Assembly: GCF_003385955.1 (NCBI RefSeq)
Contig: NZ_QRDW01000003.1
Location: forward strand, 62,001 to 126,000
Source: Aestuariispira insulae
GTDB taxonomy: Bacteria; Pseudomonadota; Alphaproteobacteria; UBA8366; Aestuariispiraceae
Direction: 5' to 3'
Length of the DNA stretch: 64,000 nucleotides
A program made the translations under genes and the position numbers. This document shows positions 29,245 to 39,618 of this stretch, in pieces. The notes below the pieces were generated by a model. The model was not told where the DNA came from, did not search any database, and saw nothing but the letters and a program-made list of their open reading frames with translations. Position 1 is the stretch's first letter. Each line of letters opens with the position of its first letter.

Positions 29245-29279
29245 CATGGGCCGGAGAAATCCGGCCCATGTTTTCTTAT
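29245..29279. terminator. Bidirectional intrinsic terminator
   Basis: An 11-bp stem (CATGGGCCGGA) with a GAAA loop is followed on the plus strand by TTTTCTTATTTT and, read in reverse, by TGTTTTTGG. It lies between the convergent GNAT gene and the periplasmic protein gene and can serve both. Confidence 0.93.
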
Positions 29280-30487
29280 TTTGTCTGATTTTCTGCTTTC
29301 AAATACCGGGCATTCATACCAAACAGATGCCTTTTCAGCGTCAAATCACTGCCCGGCAGCAGGGAAAGTACTTCCAGATGTTTTTCTGGCGCATCACAAC
29401 GGCTTTCAGCCCCCGCCGTTACCAGGCATTCATAATCCCGGCTGAGATCTTTCCCGGTCATCCGGTCGCGAAACCGCTGATCCAGCAATTGGATCCCATC
29501 TTCATCACCCAGGATTTTTAAGGCTGCCATCCACCCCAGCACCAAATCCCGCTGAATTGCATCGAGGTCACCCTCTTCCAAAACCGGCTCCAGCATGACG
29601 CCAAGCTGACGGGCAAGCCCGGTAAGATCTTTCTGCTTCAGGGCGATCTCGAGCCGGAGTGAGTCAAAGGCCTTTCCTTCAATACCGGCGATAGTCAGAC
29701 TGGCTTTCCCATAATCACCCTTATCAAAATGAGCTTTAGCTTTGACCCAAAGGCGATCCTGGAGAAGATCTGGTGCGAGTTCCGGAAAACTGGTCTGCCC
29801 GAGTGCCTGCAAGGCCTGCTCTGGACGGCGATCTAGCAACAGCATCAAGGCCAGATCCCGCCCGGCACGGGCTTTTTCTACTCCGACCACACGAAAATTA
29901 TTTCGATCATTAGATAGCTGTTCAGCAAGCCGTATCTCATCTACTGCCAACAGGCGGCCGATGACCATTTCCAGAATTGCGTCGCCTTCGGGACCTGAGG
30001 GAGTCAATTCTCGAAAACTATAGTACATGTACAATAGTTTGGCATTCTCAGTCCAGGTTAGCGGTCTATCATGCATCTCCTGCTGAAAAACCGCGACCAT
30101 TTTCAAAATGATCTCAGGAACTATCTGATCGTCTCTCAAATGCCTCACAGCAACCCGCCAGGTCCATAACGCCCAATAAGGGTCATCGCGGCTGAGATAA
30201 AAATCACCCAACCGGTCCAGGTAGGTCGCTTCATATTCATGAAGCCGCCATTGGCGTCTTTCATCCTTGGGGAAGGCCGCCGCGCATTCCGCCGCCGCAT
30301 AGCCCGTTTCCATGCAATATTGCGGATAGACCCGGCGGATCACCATATCGCAATCACCCTGGCCATCGCGGCCCAAGCATTGTCGCAATTCTTTCCGATA
30401 GGGATCGGTGCGGTAGTCCCAATCCACCGCCTTTGCCGCCGGCATCCCTGCCAACAGAATGATCACCCCGAACAAAAACTGACGCAT
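29276..30487 (-). CDS. Exported helical-repeat protein of unknown function
   Basis: I do not recognise a family. The 403-residue product has a signal peptide (MRQFLFGVIILLAGMPAAKA) and a helical, TPR-like body. The region after cleavage has four or five Cys, with CLGRDGQGDCDM and QYCMETGYAAAECAAAF in spacing reminiscent of a Sel1-like or Cys-stabilised cap. Further Cys appear at YECLV and SRCDA near the end. No enzyme motif is visible. It may be a periplasmic scaffold. Confidence 0.7.
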   Translation of the reverse strand: MRQFLFGVIILLAGMPAAKAVDWDYRTDPYRKELRQCLGRDGQGDCDMVIRRVYPQYCMETGYAAAECAAAFPKDERRQWRLHEYEATYLDRLGDFYLSRDDPYWALWTWRVAVRHLRDDQIVPEIILKMVAVFQQEMHDRPLTWTENAKLLYMYYSFRELTPSGPEGDAILEMVIGRLLAVDEIRLAEQLSNDRNNFRVVGVEKARAGRDLALMLLLDRRPEQALQALGQTSFPELAPDLLQDRLWVKAKAHFDKGDYGKASLTIAGIEGKAFDSLRLEIALKQKDLTGLARQLGVMLEPVLEEGDLDAIQRDLVLGWMAALKILGDEDGIQLLDQRFRDRMTGKDLSRDYECLVTAGAESRCDAPEKHLEVLSLLPGSDLTLKRHLFGMNARYLKAENQTK

Positions 30488-30595
30488 AAACTTTCCCCGC
30501 CTGAGCCGCTGACCGTCATAATCCGACGCTTCTCATAGGCGATCCAGCCGGGCCTGTCACCGGAAATGGATAGGATAGGACTGATCTTGGATGAG

Positions 30596-31156
30596 TCAGT
30601 TTTCCAGCTCGGTATCCCAATAGAGGAAATCGCCCCAGCTTTCATGCAGGAAGTTGGGCGGAAAACCGCGGCCGTTTTCCTGCAATTCCCAGGGGGTCGG
30701 CTGGCGCGGATGCTTCAAGAGCGGCATATCCGCTTCCTTGGGCGTGCGCCCGCCTTTTTTCAGGTTGCACGGGCTGCAGCTGGCGACCACATTCTCCCAG
30801 CTGGTGCCGCCGCCATAGGTGCGCGGCACCACATGGTCGAAAGTGAGGCTCTGCGCGGTGAAAGGCTCACCGCAATATTGGCAGGTCAATTTATCACGCA
30901 GGAAAACATTGAACCGGGTAAAGGCCGGCCGGTCGGTCGGTTTCACATATTCCTTCAGCGAAATCACACTGGGCAGGGCCATGGTGAAGCTGGGGCTGTG
31001 CACTTTTTCCGGATATTCGGCGACGATATTGACCCGGTCGGACAATACCGCCTTGACCGCATCCTGCCAGGACCACAGGGATAGCGGGAAATAACTGAGC
31101 GGTCTGAAATCCGCGTTTAGTACTAAAGACGGGCATGCACTGAGCATGGCGGACAT
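30596..31156 (-). CDS. HNH endonuclease-domain protein
   Basis: HNH domains cut DNA with a metal ion; this small chromosomal family is widespread in Alphaproteobacteria and its role is unknown. The 186-residue product has a conserved N-terminal module (NADFRPLSYFPLSLWSWQDA), the zinc-binding CQYCGEPF, then LTFDHVVPRTYGGGTSWENVVASCSPCN with the HNH residues and the second Cys pair. GGGAG at eight bases before ATG 31156 supports this start over GTG 31165. Confidence 0.92.
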   Translation of the reverse strand: MSAMLSACPSLVLNADFRPLSYFPLSLWSWQDAVKAVLSDRVNIVAEYPEKVHSPSFTMALPSVISLKEYVKPTDRPAFTRFNVFLRDKLTCQYCGEPFTAQSLTFDHVVPRTYGGGTSWENVVASCSPCNLKKGGRTPKEADMPLLKHPRQPTPWELQENGRGFPPNFLHESWGDFLYWDTELEN

Positions 31157-31255
31157 GGGTTTCACTCCCGGTCTTTGGTTACATTTAAATACTACTCCAC
31201 TTCCAAATCGACCACAAGATTTAGTATAGAATTGATCGCCAATATCATTTTGTTG

Positions 31256-31951
31256 TTACTGATCTGACTTTGAACTGAAACAATCCTTCAAAAATAAAAG
31301 ACCTGAAATCAGTCCCGTCTGGTCTATGCTATGGCCCAGCCCTTCACATTTGATTAACTGGGTACTGACGTTTAGTTCCGCTAGTCTTGCCGCCGCCTGT
31401 TCCGAACAGTCATAGGGCACCACATCATCTTGCGTGCCATGGACCAGCATCACCGGCGGGGCCTCGGCCTGGATCGTGCCCTCCCCCAGCAGACGCCCGG
31501 AATAGCCCAGAATACCCGCCAGTGGTTTTGAGCGCGCCAAACCAACCGCCAGCGACAGCATCGTGCCCTGGCTGAAACCGACCAGGGCGATGTCCCGGTC
31601 CTGCAAGCCGAACCGGTCACGCTGTTCATCGATGAACCGGTCCACCAAAGGACCTGCCGCCGCAACACCCGCCTGCATCTGGGCAGGTGAGCGGTCCAGC
31701 AACGAGAACCACTGATAGCCAAAGGGCGAGATCTCGCACCTATCCGGCGCATCCGGCGCTATGAAATGCGTATCCGGCAGGCTCTGGGAAAAGGGATGGG
31801 CCAGGTCAATCAGATCCCGCCCGTTGGAGCCATAGCCATGCAAAAGGATCACCAGTTTCTTGGGGGGCACGCCATTATGGGGCGCGATCTCGGGGCCTGA
31901 AAGGGGGGACAAGGGATCATTCCTTTGCTGCCGGTTTGACAAGGGCTTCAT
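31256..31951 (-). CDS. Phospholipase/carboxylesterase-type alpha/beta hydrolase
   Basis: The protein belongs to the small carboxylesterase group (YpfH/EstB-like). The 231-residue sequence has the oxyanion region LHGYGSNGRDL, the nucleophile Ser in LVGFSQGTMLSL, catalytic Asp in HGTQDDVVPY and His in GLGHSID. No signal peptide. It is divergently transcribed from gluQRS with only 19 bases between start codons, so their promoters must overlap each other's coding sequence. Confidence 0.9.
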   Translation of the reverse strand: MKPLSNRQQRNDPLSPLSGPEIAPHNGVPPKKLVILLHGYGSNGRDLIDLAHPFSQSLPDTHFIAPDAPDRCEISPFGYQWFSLLDRSPAQMQAGVAAAGPLVDRFIDEQRDRFGLQDRDIALVGFSQGTMLSLAVGLARSKPLAGILGYSGRLLGEGTIQAEAPPVMLVHGTQDDVVPYDCSEQAAARLAELNVSTQLIKCEGLGHSIDQTGLISGLLFLKDCFSSKSDQ

Positions 31952-31970
31952 TCTTCGCTACCCGCAAAGC

Positions 31971-32828
31971 ATGACAGATTTCGCGCAAATGACCACTACC
32001 CGTTTTGCCCCGAGCCCGTCGGGCCTGTTGCATCTGGGCCATGCCTTTTCCGCGCTGTTTGCGCAGGCCCAGGCGAAAGCTTTGGGCGGCCGGTTCCTGC
32101 TCAGGATAGAGGATATCGACATCACCCGGTGCCGCCCGGAATTTGAAGATGGGATTTTTGAGGATCTGGCCTGGCTGGGGCTGGAATGGGATCCAAAACT
32201 GGTCTTCCGCCAGTCCGATTGCCTGGCACGCTATGACCAGTTCCTGCATCTGCTCGAAGAAAGCGATCTCATATATCCCTGTTTCTGCACCCGCAAAGAG
32301 ATCCAGGAAGAGGTCGCCAATGCGCCACGCGCCCCGCACGGGCCGGACGGAGTGCTGTATCCAGGCATCTGCAAACAATTAAGCCCGGAAGAACGGCAAG
32401 AAAAGATCGAGGCCGGCCGGCCCCATGCGCTGCGCATCCATATGGACCGTGCCGCGAAACTGACCGGGCCGCTTTCCTTCCATGATCAGGAGCTGGGCCG
32501 GATCGCGGTATTGCCGCAAAGCTGCGGCGATATCGTGCTGGCACGCAAAGATATCCGCACCAGCTATCATCTGTCCGTCACCATTGATGATGCGCTCAGC
32601 CAGGTGAATCTAATCACCCGGGGCGAGGATCTTTTGCATGCCACCCATGTTCACCGGGTGTTACAGGCACTGTTCGGCTTTCCCGAACCGCGCTATTTCC
32701 ATCACCCGCTGTTGACCGATGAAAACGGCAAACGTTTTGCCAAACGGGACAAAGCCCTAACGTTAAAGGCGTTGCGGGAGGCAGGCACCGATCCCAGTGC
32801 GTTACGGGCGCGATTGGGCTTTTCCTGA
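31971..32828 (+). CDS. gluQ: Glutamyl-Q tRNA(Asp) synthetase
   Basis: GluQRS attaches Glu to queuosine at the wobble position of tRNA(Asp); it is a truncated GluRS without an anticodon-binding domain. From ATG 31971 the product has 285 residues with the class I signature in TRFAPSPSGLLHLGHAF, the KMSKS-like segment as KRFAKRDKAL, and a zinc-binding cluster with CFCTRKEIQE. The length (about 290 is usual) confirms the short form. It starts 19 bp from the divergent hydrolase gene. Confidence 0.94.
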   Translation: MTDFAQMTTTRFAPSPSGLLHLGHAFSALFAQAQAKALGGRFLLRIEDIDITRCRPEFEDGIFEDLAWLGLEWDPKLVFRQSDCLARYDQFLHLLEESDLIYPCFCTRKEIQEEVANAPRAPHGPDGVLYPGICKQLSPEERQEKIEAGRPHALRIHMDRAAKLTGPLSFHDQELGRIAVLPQSCGDIVLARKDIRTSYHLSVTIDDALSQVNLITRGEDLLHATHVHRVLQALFGFPEPRYFHHPLLTDENGKRFAKRDKALTLKALREAGTDPSALRARLGFS

Positions 32829-32840
32829 TCAGCGGTGTTT

Positions 32841-32874
32841 CATGGATGCCCGGATCAGATCCGGTATGACGGCG
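32841..32874. repeat. Alphaproteobacterial palindromic intergenic repeat, copy 2
   Basis: CATGGATGCCCGGATCAGAT then CCGGTATGACGGCGG is a diverged copy of the 28119 repeat (GGATGCCCGGATC shared; GTATGACG instead of GGCATGACG). It lies between gluQRS and the coiled-coil gene. Confidence 0.75.
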
Positions 32875-32889
32875 GCAAAGACATCCCCC

Positions 32890-35800
32890 TTATTCATCTT
32901 TCCCCATCGCCTGGCGCAGCAGGTAATAGAGCTTACCCACGTCCGAGGTCAGGACCGTTGATTGCATCAGGCCTTCCGGGTCGGACTTGCCGCATTCGGT
33001 TATCAAAGCATCCATTTGACTGACATAGCGCGCAATGTAATTCCGGGCTTCGCTGTCATCACGCATGCGTGCCTGCAGTTTTTCCACCAGATCCGCCGGT
33101 TTCTGACGCAAAAGATTTCTGGCAAACACCCCGCGGTCGCCCTTCAAATAGCGTTTCCAATCGGTTTCCGGCACGTCTGCATTAATGATCCGGGTCAGAT
33201 CAATGGCCGTGCTGTTCAGGTCTTCCAGGATGAAACGGGTGGCGCGGATGAAACTGTCGCGGGTGCGCGCCTGTTCACGCACCTTGGTTTCGTCGGCCTG
33301 CTTGGCCGCACTTCCGGCGGCCTCCACCAGTTTGGTGGTGGCATCTTCAAATGTGGCGGATACATTGCCGGCTTCCTGCGCCGCCTTTTTCACCACCCCG
33401 ATCAGATTTTGCGCGGTGCCATGGGCACGGGTGGAGGCCTGATGCAGCGCATTGGATGCCATGTCAGATGCCTGCAGAAGAGTGCCGGTCTTTTCTTCCA
33501 GCGCGCTGGTCATGCTGGAAATCTTGTTGGTTGCCAGATCACCTGCCGCGCGCATTTCTCCGGATTGGGATTTGAACAGTTCGGCGATAGAGGTCAGCTT
33601 TTCCCGGATTGTATCGGCTTCGCCCGACATCTGACCGGTTTCCCGGCCAATGGCCTGGCTCAGCTGTTCCAATACCTGGGCCGCATCCGCCGAGGCCTGC
33701 GCCAGCCCCTTGGTGAGATTTTCCAAGGCTTGCTTATTATCGGACATCTGCATGCCCGCCTGGACCGACGCCGTGGTTAGTTTTTCCTGCTGCTGGGCAA
33801 AGCGCGTACCGACATCCTCCATAAGCTTGAGCGTTTCCGCCACCGTTTCCTTGAAGGCACCGGCCTCGCCCCGGAACACACCGCCTGCCTGGGTCAGCCG
33901 GTTATCCACCTGGTCGGCGGTATCGCGCATGGACTGGATCTGGCTTTCCAGGGCCGCCTGGACCTCATGGGCCTTATCGGCGGTATCCGTAGAGGCCTTG
34001 ATCAATGTCTCCGCCTGCTTGCCAACGGATTTCCCGATCGCCTCTTCCTGTTCGGCAAGATGCACCGACAGGCCACGCAGGGTTTCCGTTCCCTCCTGCA
34101 GGTGATTGCGGATATCGCCCGCTTTGCCGGAGGCATGATCGGCCGCTTCCTGCAATTCCTCCGTATGGACGCGCATAATATCGCGCAATTCCTTGATTTT
34201 TTCTCCGGCTGTACCCGCCGCATCCTTAAGGTCGCGATTTTGTTTTTGCAGGATTTCGCCGATGGTCATGGCCTGATCCGCGGACCAATCCGCCGCCTCA
34301 CGCAGCCCATGGCTCTGCTGGCGTAAATCATCCACGAGGCTGCGCGCCTGTTCCAATGCAGGATCAACCGCATCCCCCACTGTTTTCAGCCCGGTATCAA
34401 GGGTCTCACTGAAGGCCACAATCCGTTTCTCCAGGCTGCCCTCGATTTCCAGGGCACGGGCATTGGCCTGGGCAGAGGCTTCGTTCAAAGCATCGGACTG
34501 CTGGCGCATGGCATCACGCAGACCTTCCGCCCGCGCTGCGGAAACATCGGTGGCCCGTCCAACCGCTTCGCTCTGCATGCGCAGAGCCGCGGAAAGCTTT
34601 TGTATCTGTCCCAGGGTTTCATCGGAAAAACGGGCCAGAGCGGCTTTTTGACCATCAACAGAGCTGTCCAACTGCGCGCTGTGGCTGCTCAACTGGCTGA
34701 CCAGATCAGTCAGATCCGCCATCTGGTCTTCCATATTGGTCCGAATGCTGGCCGACCGGACGGAGGACTGATCCACCGCATGGGACAGATCACGCACCTG
34801 TTGGCGCATGGAAAGGGTGATTTCCTGGACCATATCATGGCTCTGTGCGATCACGTCGCGCATTTTGCCCGACTGTTGGCCCAGCACCTCTTCCAGGCGT
34901 TCATTCATCTGATCGCCCTGATCCATCAGGCTGTTGCCCAGTTGGCCGACACGCCCCCCCGCCTGATCAAACAGACGGTTCAACTCGCCTTCCATCTGGC
35001 TGAAACTGTCACGGATCCGGGTGTTGGTCAGTTCGGTCTGCTCCCGCAGCGCCCTGGTCAACCCGTCTAAGCGTTCGCCTGCGGAATCAGCAAAATTATT
35101 CAATGCCTGTTTCTGCTGGTCATAGGCCGCGTTCAAGCGGGTCTCCATCTGATCAACCTGTTGGCGCAGCAGTTGTGAGGCATCCGCTGTCTTGCCACTG
35201 ATCCTTTCCGAAAGGTCATCCAGGCGATCGGCGCTGTTGCTGAAGGATTCCTCAATCTTACCGGCTTTTCCCACGGCCTGGTCGGCCCCTTCACCGAGAC
35301 GTTCCATGTAACTGTCAAACAGCTGTCCCATATCCTGTGCCATGCAAACCGACTGTTCGGTGGCCGCCGTCAGATCGGCTGCCTGCAGTTTCAGGCCCGC
35401 CCCGACTTGTTCGCTAGTCTCCAGCGCCCGGTCACTGGCACTTTGCAGAACCTGGGTCTGGCGGGTGATGGTTTCTTCCAGTTGCCGCCGCTGGCCGCTC
35501 ATGCGTTCGGTCAGATCTTCCATACGGTCTGCCTGCTCGGAGAGCATGCGGCGGGCCTCGCCGGTATCTTCGCGCATCTTGCCGGACGCTTCCATGATCG
35601 CACCGGTTTTCACCGACAGGGTTTCCGTCACCTGACTGGATGCTTCCATCGCTTCATCCGCCGCCCGGCGCAGCTCGCCCGCTTGGTCGCGCAACGCATC
35701 AGCAACGATCCGCACCCGGTCCTGCGCCTGTTCGGCCGGATAAGTCAGTAATTCCAGATGGTTTTTCAGCATCTCCGTATGATCCCGGATCGCCTGACCC

Positions 35801-36087
35801 CGGCGCCAGAAAAGCGCCAGCAACCACAGGAAGGCAACAGGGGAGAAAACCCCGCTCAGGATAGCCGCCTGTTCATGGGGCAACATCTGACCCAATAGCG
35901 GCCACCCGACCTGGCGGTCCACATACCAGCCACACAGCCCCAGCCATCCGCCCGTAAAAACGATTGCCAAGAAGGTCAGCAAAAACCGCTGTCGTGCGGC
36001 CGTGGCTGATGCCTTCCTGATCTGATCGGGCATCGGCTCCGACAAGGGACGGTTGGCGGCTGGCAGTTTGGTGATTTCTGCGGTCAT
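32890..36087 (-). CDS. Giant membrane-anchored coiled-coil protein
   Basis: The 1065-residue product has two N-terminal membrane helices (about 35-57 and 73-93), then some 830 residues of nearly uninterrupted, Gln/Glu/Ala/Asp-rich coiled coil with weak internal repetition (QQVDQMETRL, EVQAALESQIQSM, similar heptads), and a C-terminal globular domain of about 130 residues (RDSFIRATRFILEDLNSTAIDLTRI to YYLLRQAMG, given in part). The C-terminal domain looks conserved in Alphaproteobacterial relatives. The layout resembles polarity proteins such as Caulobacter TipN, but I see no sequence basis for orthology. ATG 36087 has AGGGA upstream; a longer frame to 36291 adds unlike residues. Confidence 0.85.
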   Translation of the reverse strand: MTAEITKLPAANRPLSEPMPDQIRKASATAARQRFLLTFLAIVFTGGWLGLCGWYVDRQVGWPLLGQMLPHEQAAILSGVFSPVAFLWLLALFWRRGQAIRDHTEMLKNHLELLTYPAEQAQDRVRIVADALRDQAGELRRAADEAMEASSQVTETLSVKTGAIMEASGKMREDTGEARRMLSEQADRMEDLTERMSGQRRQLEETITRQTQVLQSASDRALETSEQVGAGLKLQAADLTAATEQSVCMAQDMGQLFDSYMERLGEGADQAVGKAGKIEESFSNSADRLDDLSERISGKTADASQLLRQQVDQMETRLNAAYDQQKQALNNFADSAGERLDGLTRALREQTELTNTRIRDSFSQMEGELNRLFDQAGGRVGQLGNSLMDQGDQMNERLEEVLGQQSGKMRDVIAQSHDMVQEITLSMRQQVRDLSHAVDQSSVRSASIRTNMEDQMADLTDLVSQLSSHSAQLDSSVDGQKAALARFSDETLGQIQKLSAALRMQSEAVGRATDVSAARAEGLRDAMRQQSDALNEASAQANARALEIEGSLEKRIVAFSETLDTGLKTVGDAVDPALEQARSLVDDLRQQSHGLREAADWSADQAMTIGEILQKQNRDLKDAAGTAGEKIKELRDIMRVHTEELQEAADHASGKAGDIRNHLQEGTETLRGLSVHLAEQEEAIGKSVGKQAETLIKASTDTADKAHEVQAALESQIQSMRDTADQVDNRLTQAGGVFRGEAGAFKETVAETLKLMEDVGTRFAQQQEKLTTASVQAGMQMSDNKQALENLTKGLAQASADAAQVLEQLSQAIGRETGQMSGEADTIREKLTSIAELFKSQSGEMRAAGDLATNKISSMTSALEEKTGTLLQASDMASNALHQASTRAHGTAQNLIGVVKKAAQEAGNVSATFEDATTKLVEAAGSAAKQADETKVREQARTRDSFIRATRFILEDLNSTAIDLTRIINADVPETDWKRYLKGDRGVFARNLLRQKPADLVEKLQARMRDDSEARNYIARYVSQMDALITECGKSDPEGLMQSTVLTSDVGKLYYLLRQAMGKDE

Positions 36088-36328
36088 GATGTGATAATTC
36101 CCTGTTCCAGAGGGAAAATGTATCAGACCGTCAGGTCTTTGCAGCAAAAAACAGGCATTAATTCGTGCAAAATGCCGCTCTCGCCTTCGGCCAATCTTGG
36201 CGGATGGCGCCTTTATCGTTATGGTAGGGCAGCAAAGGGGCGGACATGCCCCTGCCGGGGCGAGGGGATCAACCAGTATATTTCCCGGCATTCACAGATA
36301 ACAACAAAACGACTAAGCGGTTTAAGCC

Positions 36329-36979
36329 ATGCAAAGCCATCCCGACTTTCCGAGTCTGCATATTGTCGACCACCCGTTGGTCCAGCATAAATTGACCATC
36401 ATGCGGGAGAAGGACACACCGACCTCCCATTTCCGGCAGCTCCTGCGCGAAATCGCGCTGCTGATGGGGTATGAAATCACCCGTCATATCCCGCTGACCA
36501 CCAAGAAAATCGAAACCCCGTTGATGGAAATGGAAGCCCCGACCCTGGCCGGCCGCAAACCGGCCATCATCTCGATCCTGCGCGCAGGGCAGGGCATGGT
36601 GGAAGGCCTGCGCGAATTGATGCCGGGCGCACGTGAGGGCCATGTCGGCCTATATCGCGACCCGGAAACAAAACGACCGCACGAATATTATGTGAAACTG
36701 CCGGAAGCCGGCGGGCGCCTGTTCATCCTCTGTGACCCGATGATGGCCACAGGCCATTCCGCGGTCCATGCCATGGATGTGTTATTACGCCATGGTGTTG
36801 AAGAGCATAACATCCGCTTCCTCGCCCTGGTGGCTGCGCCGGAAGGCATACGGGTATTCCAGGAACATCACCCGAATGTGCATATCTATACCGCCTCGCT
36901 CGACGAGAAGCTGAATGAAAAAGCTTATATCGTACCGGGCCTGGGTGATGCGGGCGATCGCTTGTTCGGCACCAAATAA
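36329..36979 (+). CDS. upp: Uracil phosphoribosyltransferase
   Basis: Upp makes UMP from uracil and PRPP in pyrimidine salvage. The 216-residue protein has the N-terminal [17 protein letters not shown], the R-A-G motif in [12 protein letters not shown] and the PRPP loop as [12 protein letters not shown], where the usual form is DPMLATGGS; here the third loop Gly is His, a small deviation. The C-terminal [16 protein letters not shown] is typical. It starts without an obvious ribosome site. It is probably a single-gene unit. Confidence 0.95.
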   Translation: MQSHPDFPSLHIVDHPLVQHKLTIMREKDTPTSHFRQLLREIALLMGYEITRHIPLTTKKIETPLMEMEAPTLAGRKPAIISILRAGQGMVEGLRELMPGAREGHVGLYRDPETKRPHEYYVKLPEAGGRLFILCDPMMATGHSAVHAMDVLLRHGVEEHNIRFLALVAAPEGIRVFQEHHPNVHIYTASLDEKLNEKAYIVPGLGDAGDRLFGTK

Positions 36980-37386
36980 CCGACATTTTCCGGGAGCATG
37001 ATATATTTGATACCGGAAAACAGTCAGAAATCACCCCCTTGGATTCCCCCTATCGGCCATGCGCCGCAGGGACCAGTTCCAAGGGGGTTTTCTTGTTCCA
37101 GCCCCAATGATGCCACAGTTGTCCTTTAGCCAGGAATGGTTGGGAGATGGACCAGCCTCCGGGCATCGCCCCACAATCCGGTAACTTTTTGTTTCGGTAT
37201 CGAAATATAAATACTGACATCCGTCGGATTGAAACCTGCCAAACCCATGATGGTAATCATGACTTTGCCATTCCAGCAGTGCAGGTTACGATATTGCAGA
37301 GGCCTGAATATATTTGTGATGTAACATTCAAAATTCCCTATATATAATTGAAATAATTATATTTTGATTTATGGAGCTTTAACGAA
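36980..37386. other. Intergenic stretch of 407 bp
   Basis: It holds two inverted repeats after upp: TTTTCCGG/CCGGAAAA (36984-37020), and an 11-bp stem ACCCCCTTGGA with a 34-base gap and complement at 37078-37088 followed by TTTCTTGTT, which may be the upp terminator. No further gene is visible. Confidence 0.5.
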
Positions 37387-37902
37387 GTGGGTATAAAAAA
37401 AGCGATCTTCCTGACAGTGGCGGGGCTGTTTGCAATTGCGCTTTCCCAATTCCCGGAATTCCAGCAACAATATAAACAGCGTCTCGGCGGCACACTTGAT
37501 GAATTGAACCGCCAGGTAGCCGCATTGGACATCCGGGCCAGTGATGCGGGAATGGAACGGTATGATTATATCCGGCATTTTCTGGATAATTCCGATATGG
37601 TGATACAAAGCGAAGGCCAAAATCTTTCCAACATGCTTGGCCGCCGGGTCAGTGTGCAAAAGGCGATTGATGAAATGGACAATGCCAGGGCCCATGAGTT
37701 GCTTTTCACCATGCTGTTGAGACTGGATACCGCCACCGCCCAGGCCACCCTTGAAAACTACCGGCCCGCCATTCCCGTAACGGTGAGTGGTTTTGTCCAT
37801 GCGCTATTCGGATTTGTCGTTGGATATCTGCTGATCGGCTATGTCAGCCTGCTTGTCCCACGCCGACGGGTCCAGTCCAGTTGGTCCGGTCAGGACAATT
37901 AG
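37387..37902 (+). CDS. DUF2937-family membrane protein
   Basis: DUF2937 proteins are small inner-membrane proteins of unknown role found in Proteobacteria. The 171-residue product begins at GTG 37387 (GGAG upstream at ten bases) with a hydrophobic N-terminus, then the family signature LSQFPEFQQQYKQRLGGTLDEL, and a C-terminal membrane segment (VHALFGFVVGYLLIGYVSLLV). It runs convergently towards the chemoreceptor gene. Confidence 0.85.
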   Translation: MGIKKAIFLTVAGLFAIALSQFPEFQQQYKQRLGGTLDELNRQVAALDIRASDAGMERYDYIRHFLDNSDMVIQSEGQNLSNMLGRRVSVQKAIDEMDNARAHELLFTMLLRLDTATAQATLENYRPAIPVTVSGFVHALFGFVVGYLLIGYVSLLVPRRRVQSSWSGQDN

Positions 37903-37929
37903 GCCACGACAAACCGCTGTCGATACCGA

Positions 37930-39618
37930 TCAATCTGATTTCTTGACCGCTTCGAGAAATGAGCGCACCTCGCGATTGAGCGACCCCGCCTGTTCGGTCA
38001 GATCATCCACAGCGGATCGTACTTTTTGCGCCGCGCCTCCGGTCGCGTCACAGGCCTGGGAAATATCATTCATGGCTTCGGTTACCTGTCCTGTACCAAC
38101 CGATGCCTGATTGACATTTTCAGCAATTTCCCGCGTTGCGGCGGATTGTTCTTCCACAGCAGCGGCAATACCGCTCGCGATTTCGGTAATTTCCGAGATG
38201 ATGTCCGCCACCCGTTCAATTGCCTTCACCGAATGGCCTGTTGTGGATTGGATACCCGTCACCTGTGATGAGATTTCATCCGTCGCCTTAGCAGTTTGGG
38301 TCGCAAGATTCTTCACTTCGTTGGCAACCACGGCAAATCCCTTGCCGGCATCGCCCGCGCGCGCCGCCTCAATGGTCGCATTCAGGGCCAAGAGGTTGGT
38401 CTGTTCGGCAATATCAGTGATCAATGCCACCACTTCACCAATGCGGTTCGCGCTCACCTCAAGCGCGCGCACCGTATTGCGGGTCTCCTTGGCCACATCG
38501 GATGCTTCATGGGCAACATTGGAAGACTTGCTGGCCTGGGCGGATATCTCCTGAATTGAGGCCAGTAATTCCTCGGTGGCCGCCGCGACGGTCTCGACAT
38601 TGCTGGAGGCCTCATTTGCCGAAGAGACAACAATCACGGATTTTTCCTGGGTATCCGAGGCAATCGCCTGCATCTCGCTGGCACTGCCGCTCATGATGTC
38701 GTTGGCCGCCTCCACGCGGGACAGCACTTCGCCAACCCGCCCATCAAAATCATTCGTAAGGTTTTCCAGCCGCCTGCCAGCCTCCAACTGTGCGGCTTGC
38801 GCGCGCTGCTGTTCAGCGGCCAGTTCATCGGCCCGGACCATATTATCCCGGAAAACCTGCACCGCCCGGCCCATATCACCAATCTCATCGCGCCGCTTGG
38901 TATGCGGGATTTCTACATCCATGGTGCGATCGGCAAGTGCGCGCATTGTCCCGGTGATGGTCATGATCGGCCGGCCGATAGAGCGACTTAGCAGGATCGC
39001 CGTTACAATAGACAGCGCCACCGCTGCAATGGTCGAAATCAGCGCCACAAGATCATTCTGGCGATAAGCCGCCTGGGTCGCGGATCGTTTCTGCGCCAGC
39101 AGCTCTGCCTGGCGCTCCGTCGCCTTGCCGACATTATTCAGGACTTTTTCAATGAAGGGCCAGCTTTCGCCTTTGATCTCCATTTCCCGTGCCTGCGCCT
39201 GTCGTGCCGGATCCAGCATCATCTCCAGCTGTTTGCTGTAAACATTATTGCGCAGATCCGTTACGGTTTTCTTGAGGTCCCTGGCAATCGCCTGGCCCTC
39301 CGGATCCCCCTCATAAAGCTGAATCAGGATCTCAATATCACGGTCAAATGCCATGGAAACATTATCATATATTCCAATCAGATAGTCATTGCCGGTTACC
39401 AATACCCCACGCACCAACGAGGACATATCCAGCAATTCCACCTGGACTTCGCGCAGCTTTACCGTGGTTTCATAAGCCTTCGCGCTTTCTTTGGCGACCG
39501 CTTCCACATGCCGGTTCTGCAAAAAGGTAAACAGGGAAAAAAGCAGCAATACCAGCAACAGGATGCCCAAACCGACCGCGAGCTTGCGGGTGATTTTGAG
39601 ATTTCTAAACCACGGCAT
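37930..39618 (-). CDS. Methyl-accepting chemotaxis protein
   Basis: This is a chemoreceptor. From ATG 39618 it has 562 residues: TM1 (about 16-37), a periplasmic sensing domain (about 38-190), TM2, a HAMP domain ([18 protein letters not shown]) and a signalling domain with the invariant hairpin tip as [22 protein letters not shown] (in part) and [11 protein letters not shown]. The C-terminus lacks a CheR-tethering pentapeptide. No other chemotaxis gene is in the window. Upstream, at 39706-39739, is a hairpin that may act in its leader. Confidence 0.95.
   Translation of the reverse strand: MPWFRNLKITRKLAVGLGILLLVLLLFSLFTFLQNRHVEAVAKESAKAYETTVKLREVQVELLDMSSLVRGVLVTGNDYLIGIYDNVSMAFDRDIEILIQLYEGDPEGQAIARDLKKTVTDLRNNVYSKQLEMMLDPARQAQAREMEIKGESWPFIEKVLNNVGKATERQAELLAQKRSATQAAYRQNDLVALISTIAAVALSIVTAILLSRSIGRPIMTITGTMRALADRTMDVEIPHTKRRDEIGDMGRAVQVFRDNMVRADELAAEQQRAQAAQLEAGRRLENLTNDFDGRVGEVLSRVEAANDIMSGSASEMQAIASDTQEKSVIVVSSANEASSNVETVAAATEELLASIQEISAQASKSSNVAHEASDVAKETRNTVRALEVSANRIGEVVALITDIAEQTNLLALNATIEAARAGDAGKGFAVVANEVKNLATQTAKATDEISSQVTGIQSTTGHSVKAIERVADIISEITEIASGIAAAVEEQSAATREIAENVNQASVGTGQVTEAMNDISQACDATGGAAQKVRSAVDDLTEQAGSLNREVRSFLEAVKKSD

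Noticed and set aside
37147-37347. 66-codon plus-strand frame in the gap before the DUF2937 gene
   Set aside because: No ribosome site, AT-rich end and no protein-like pattern.
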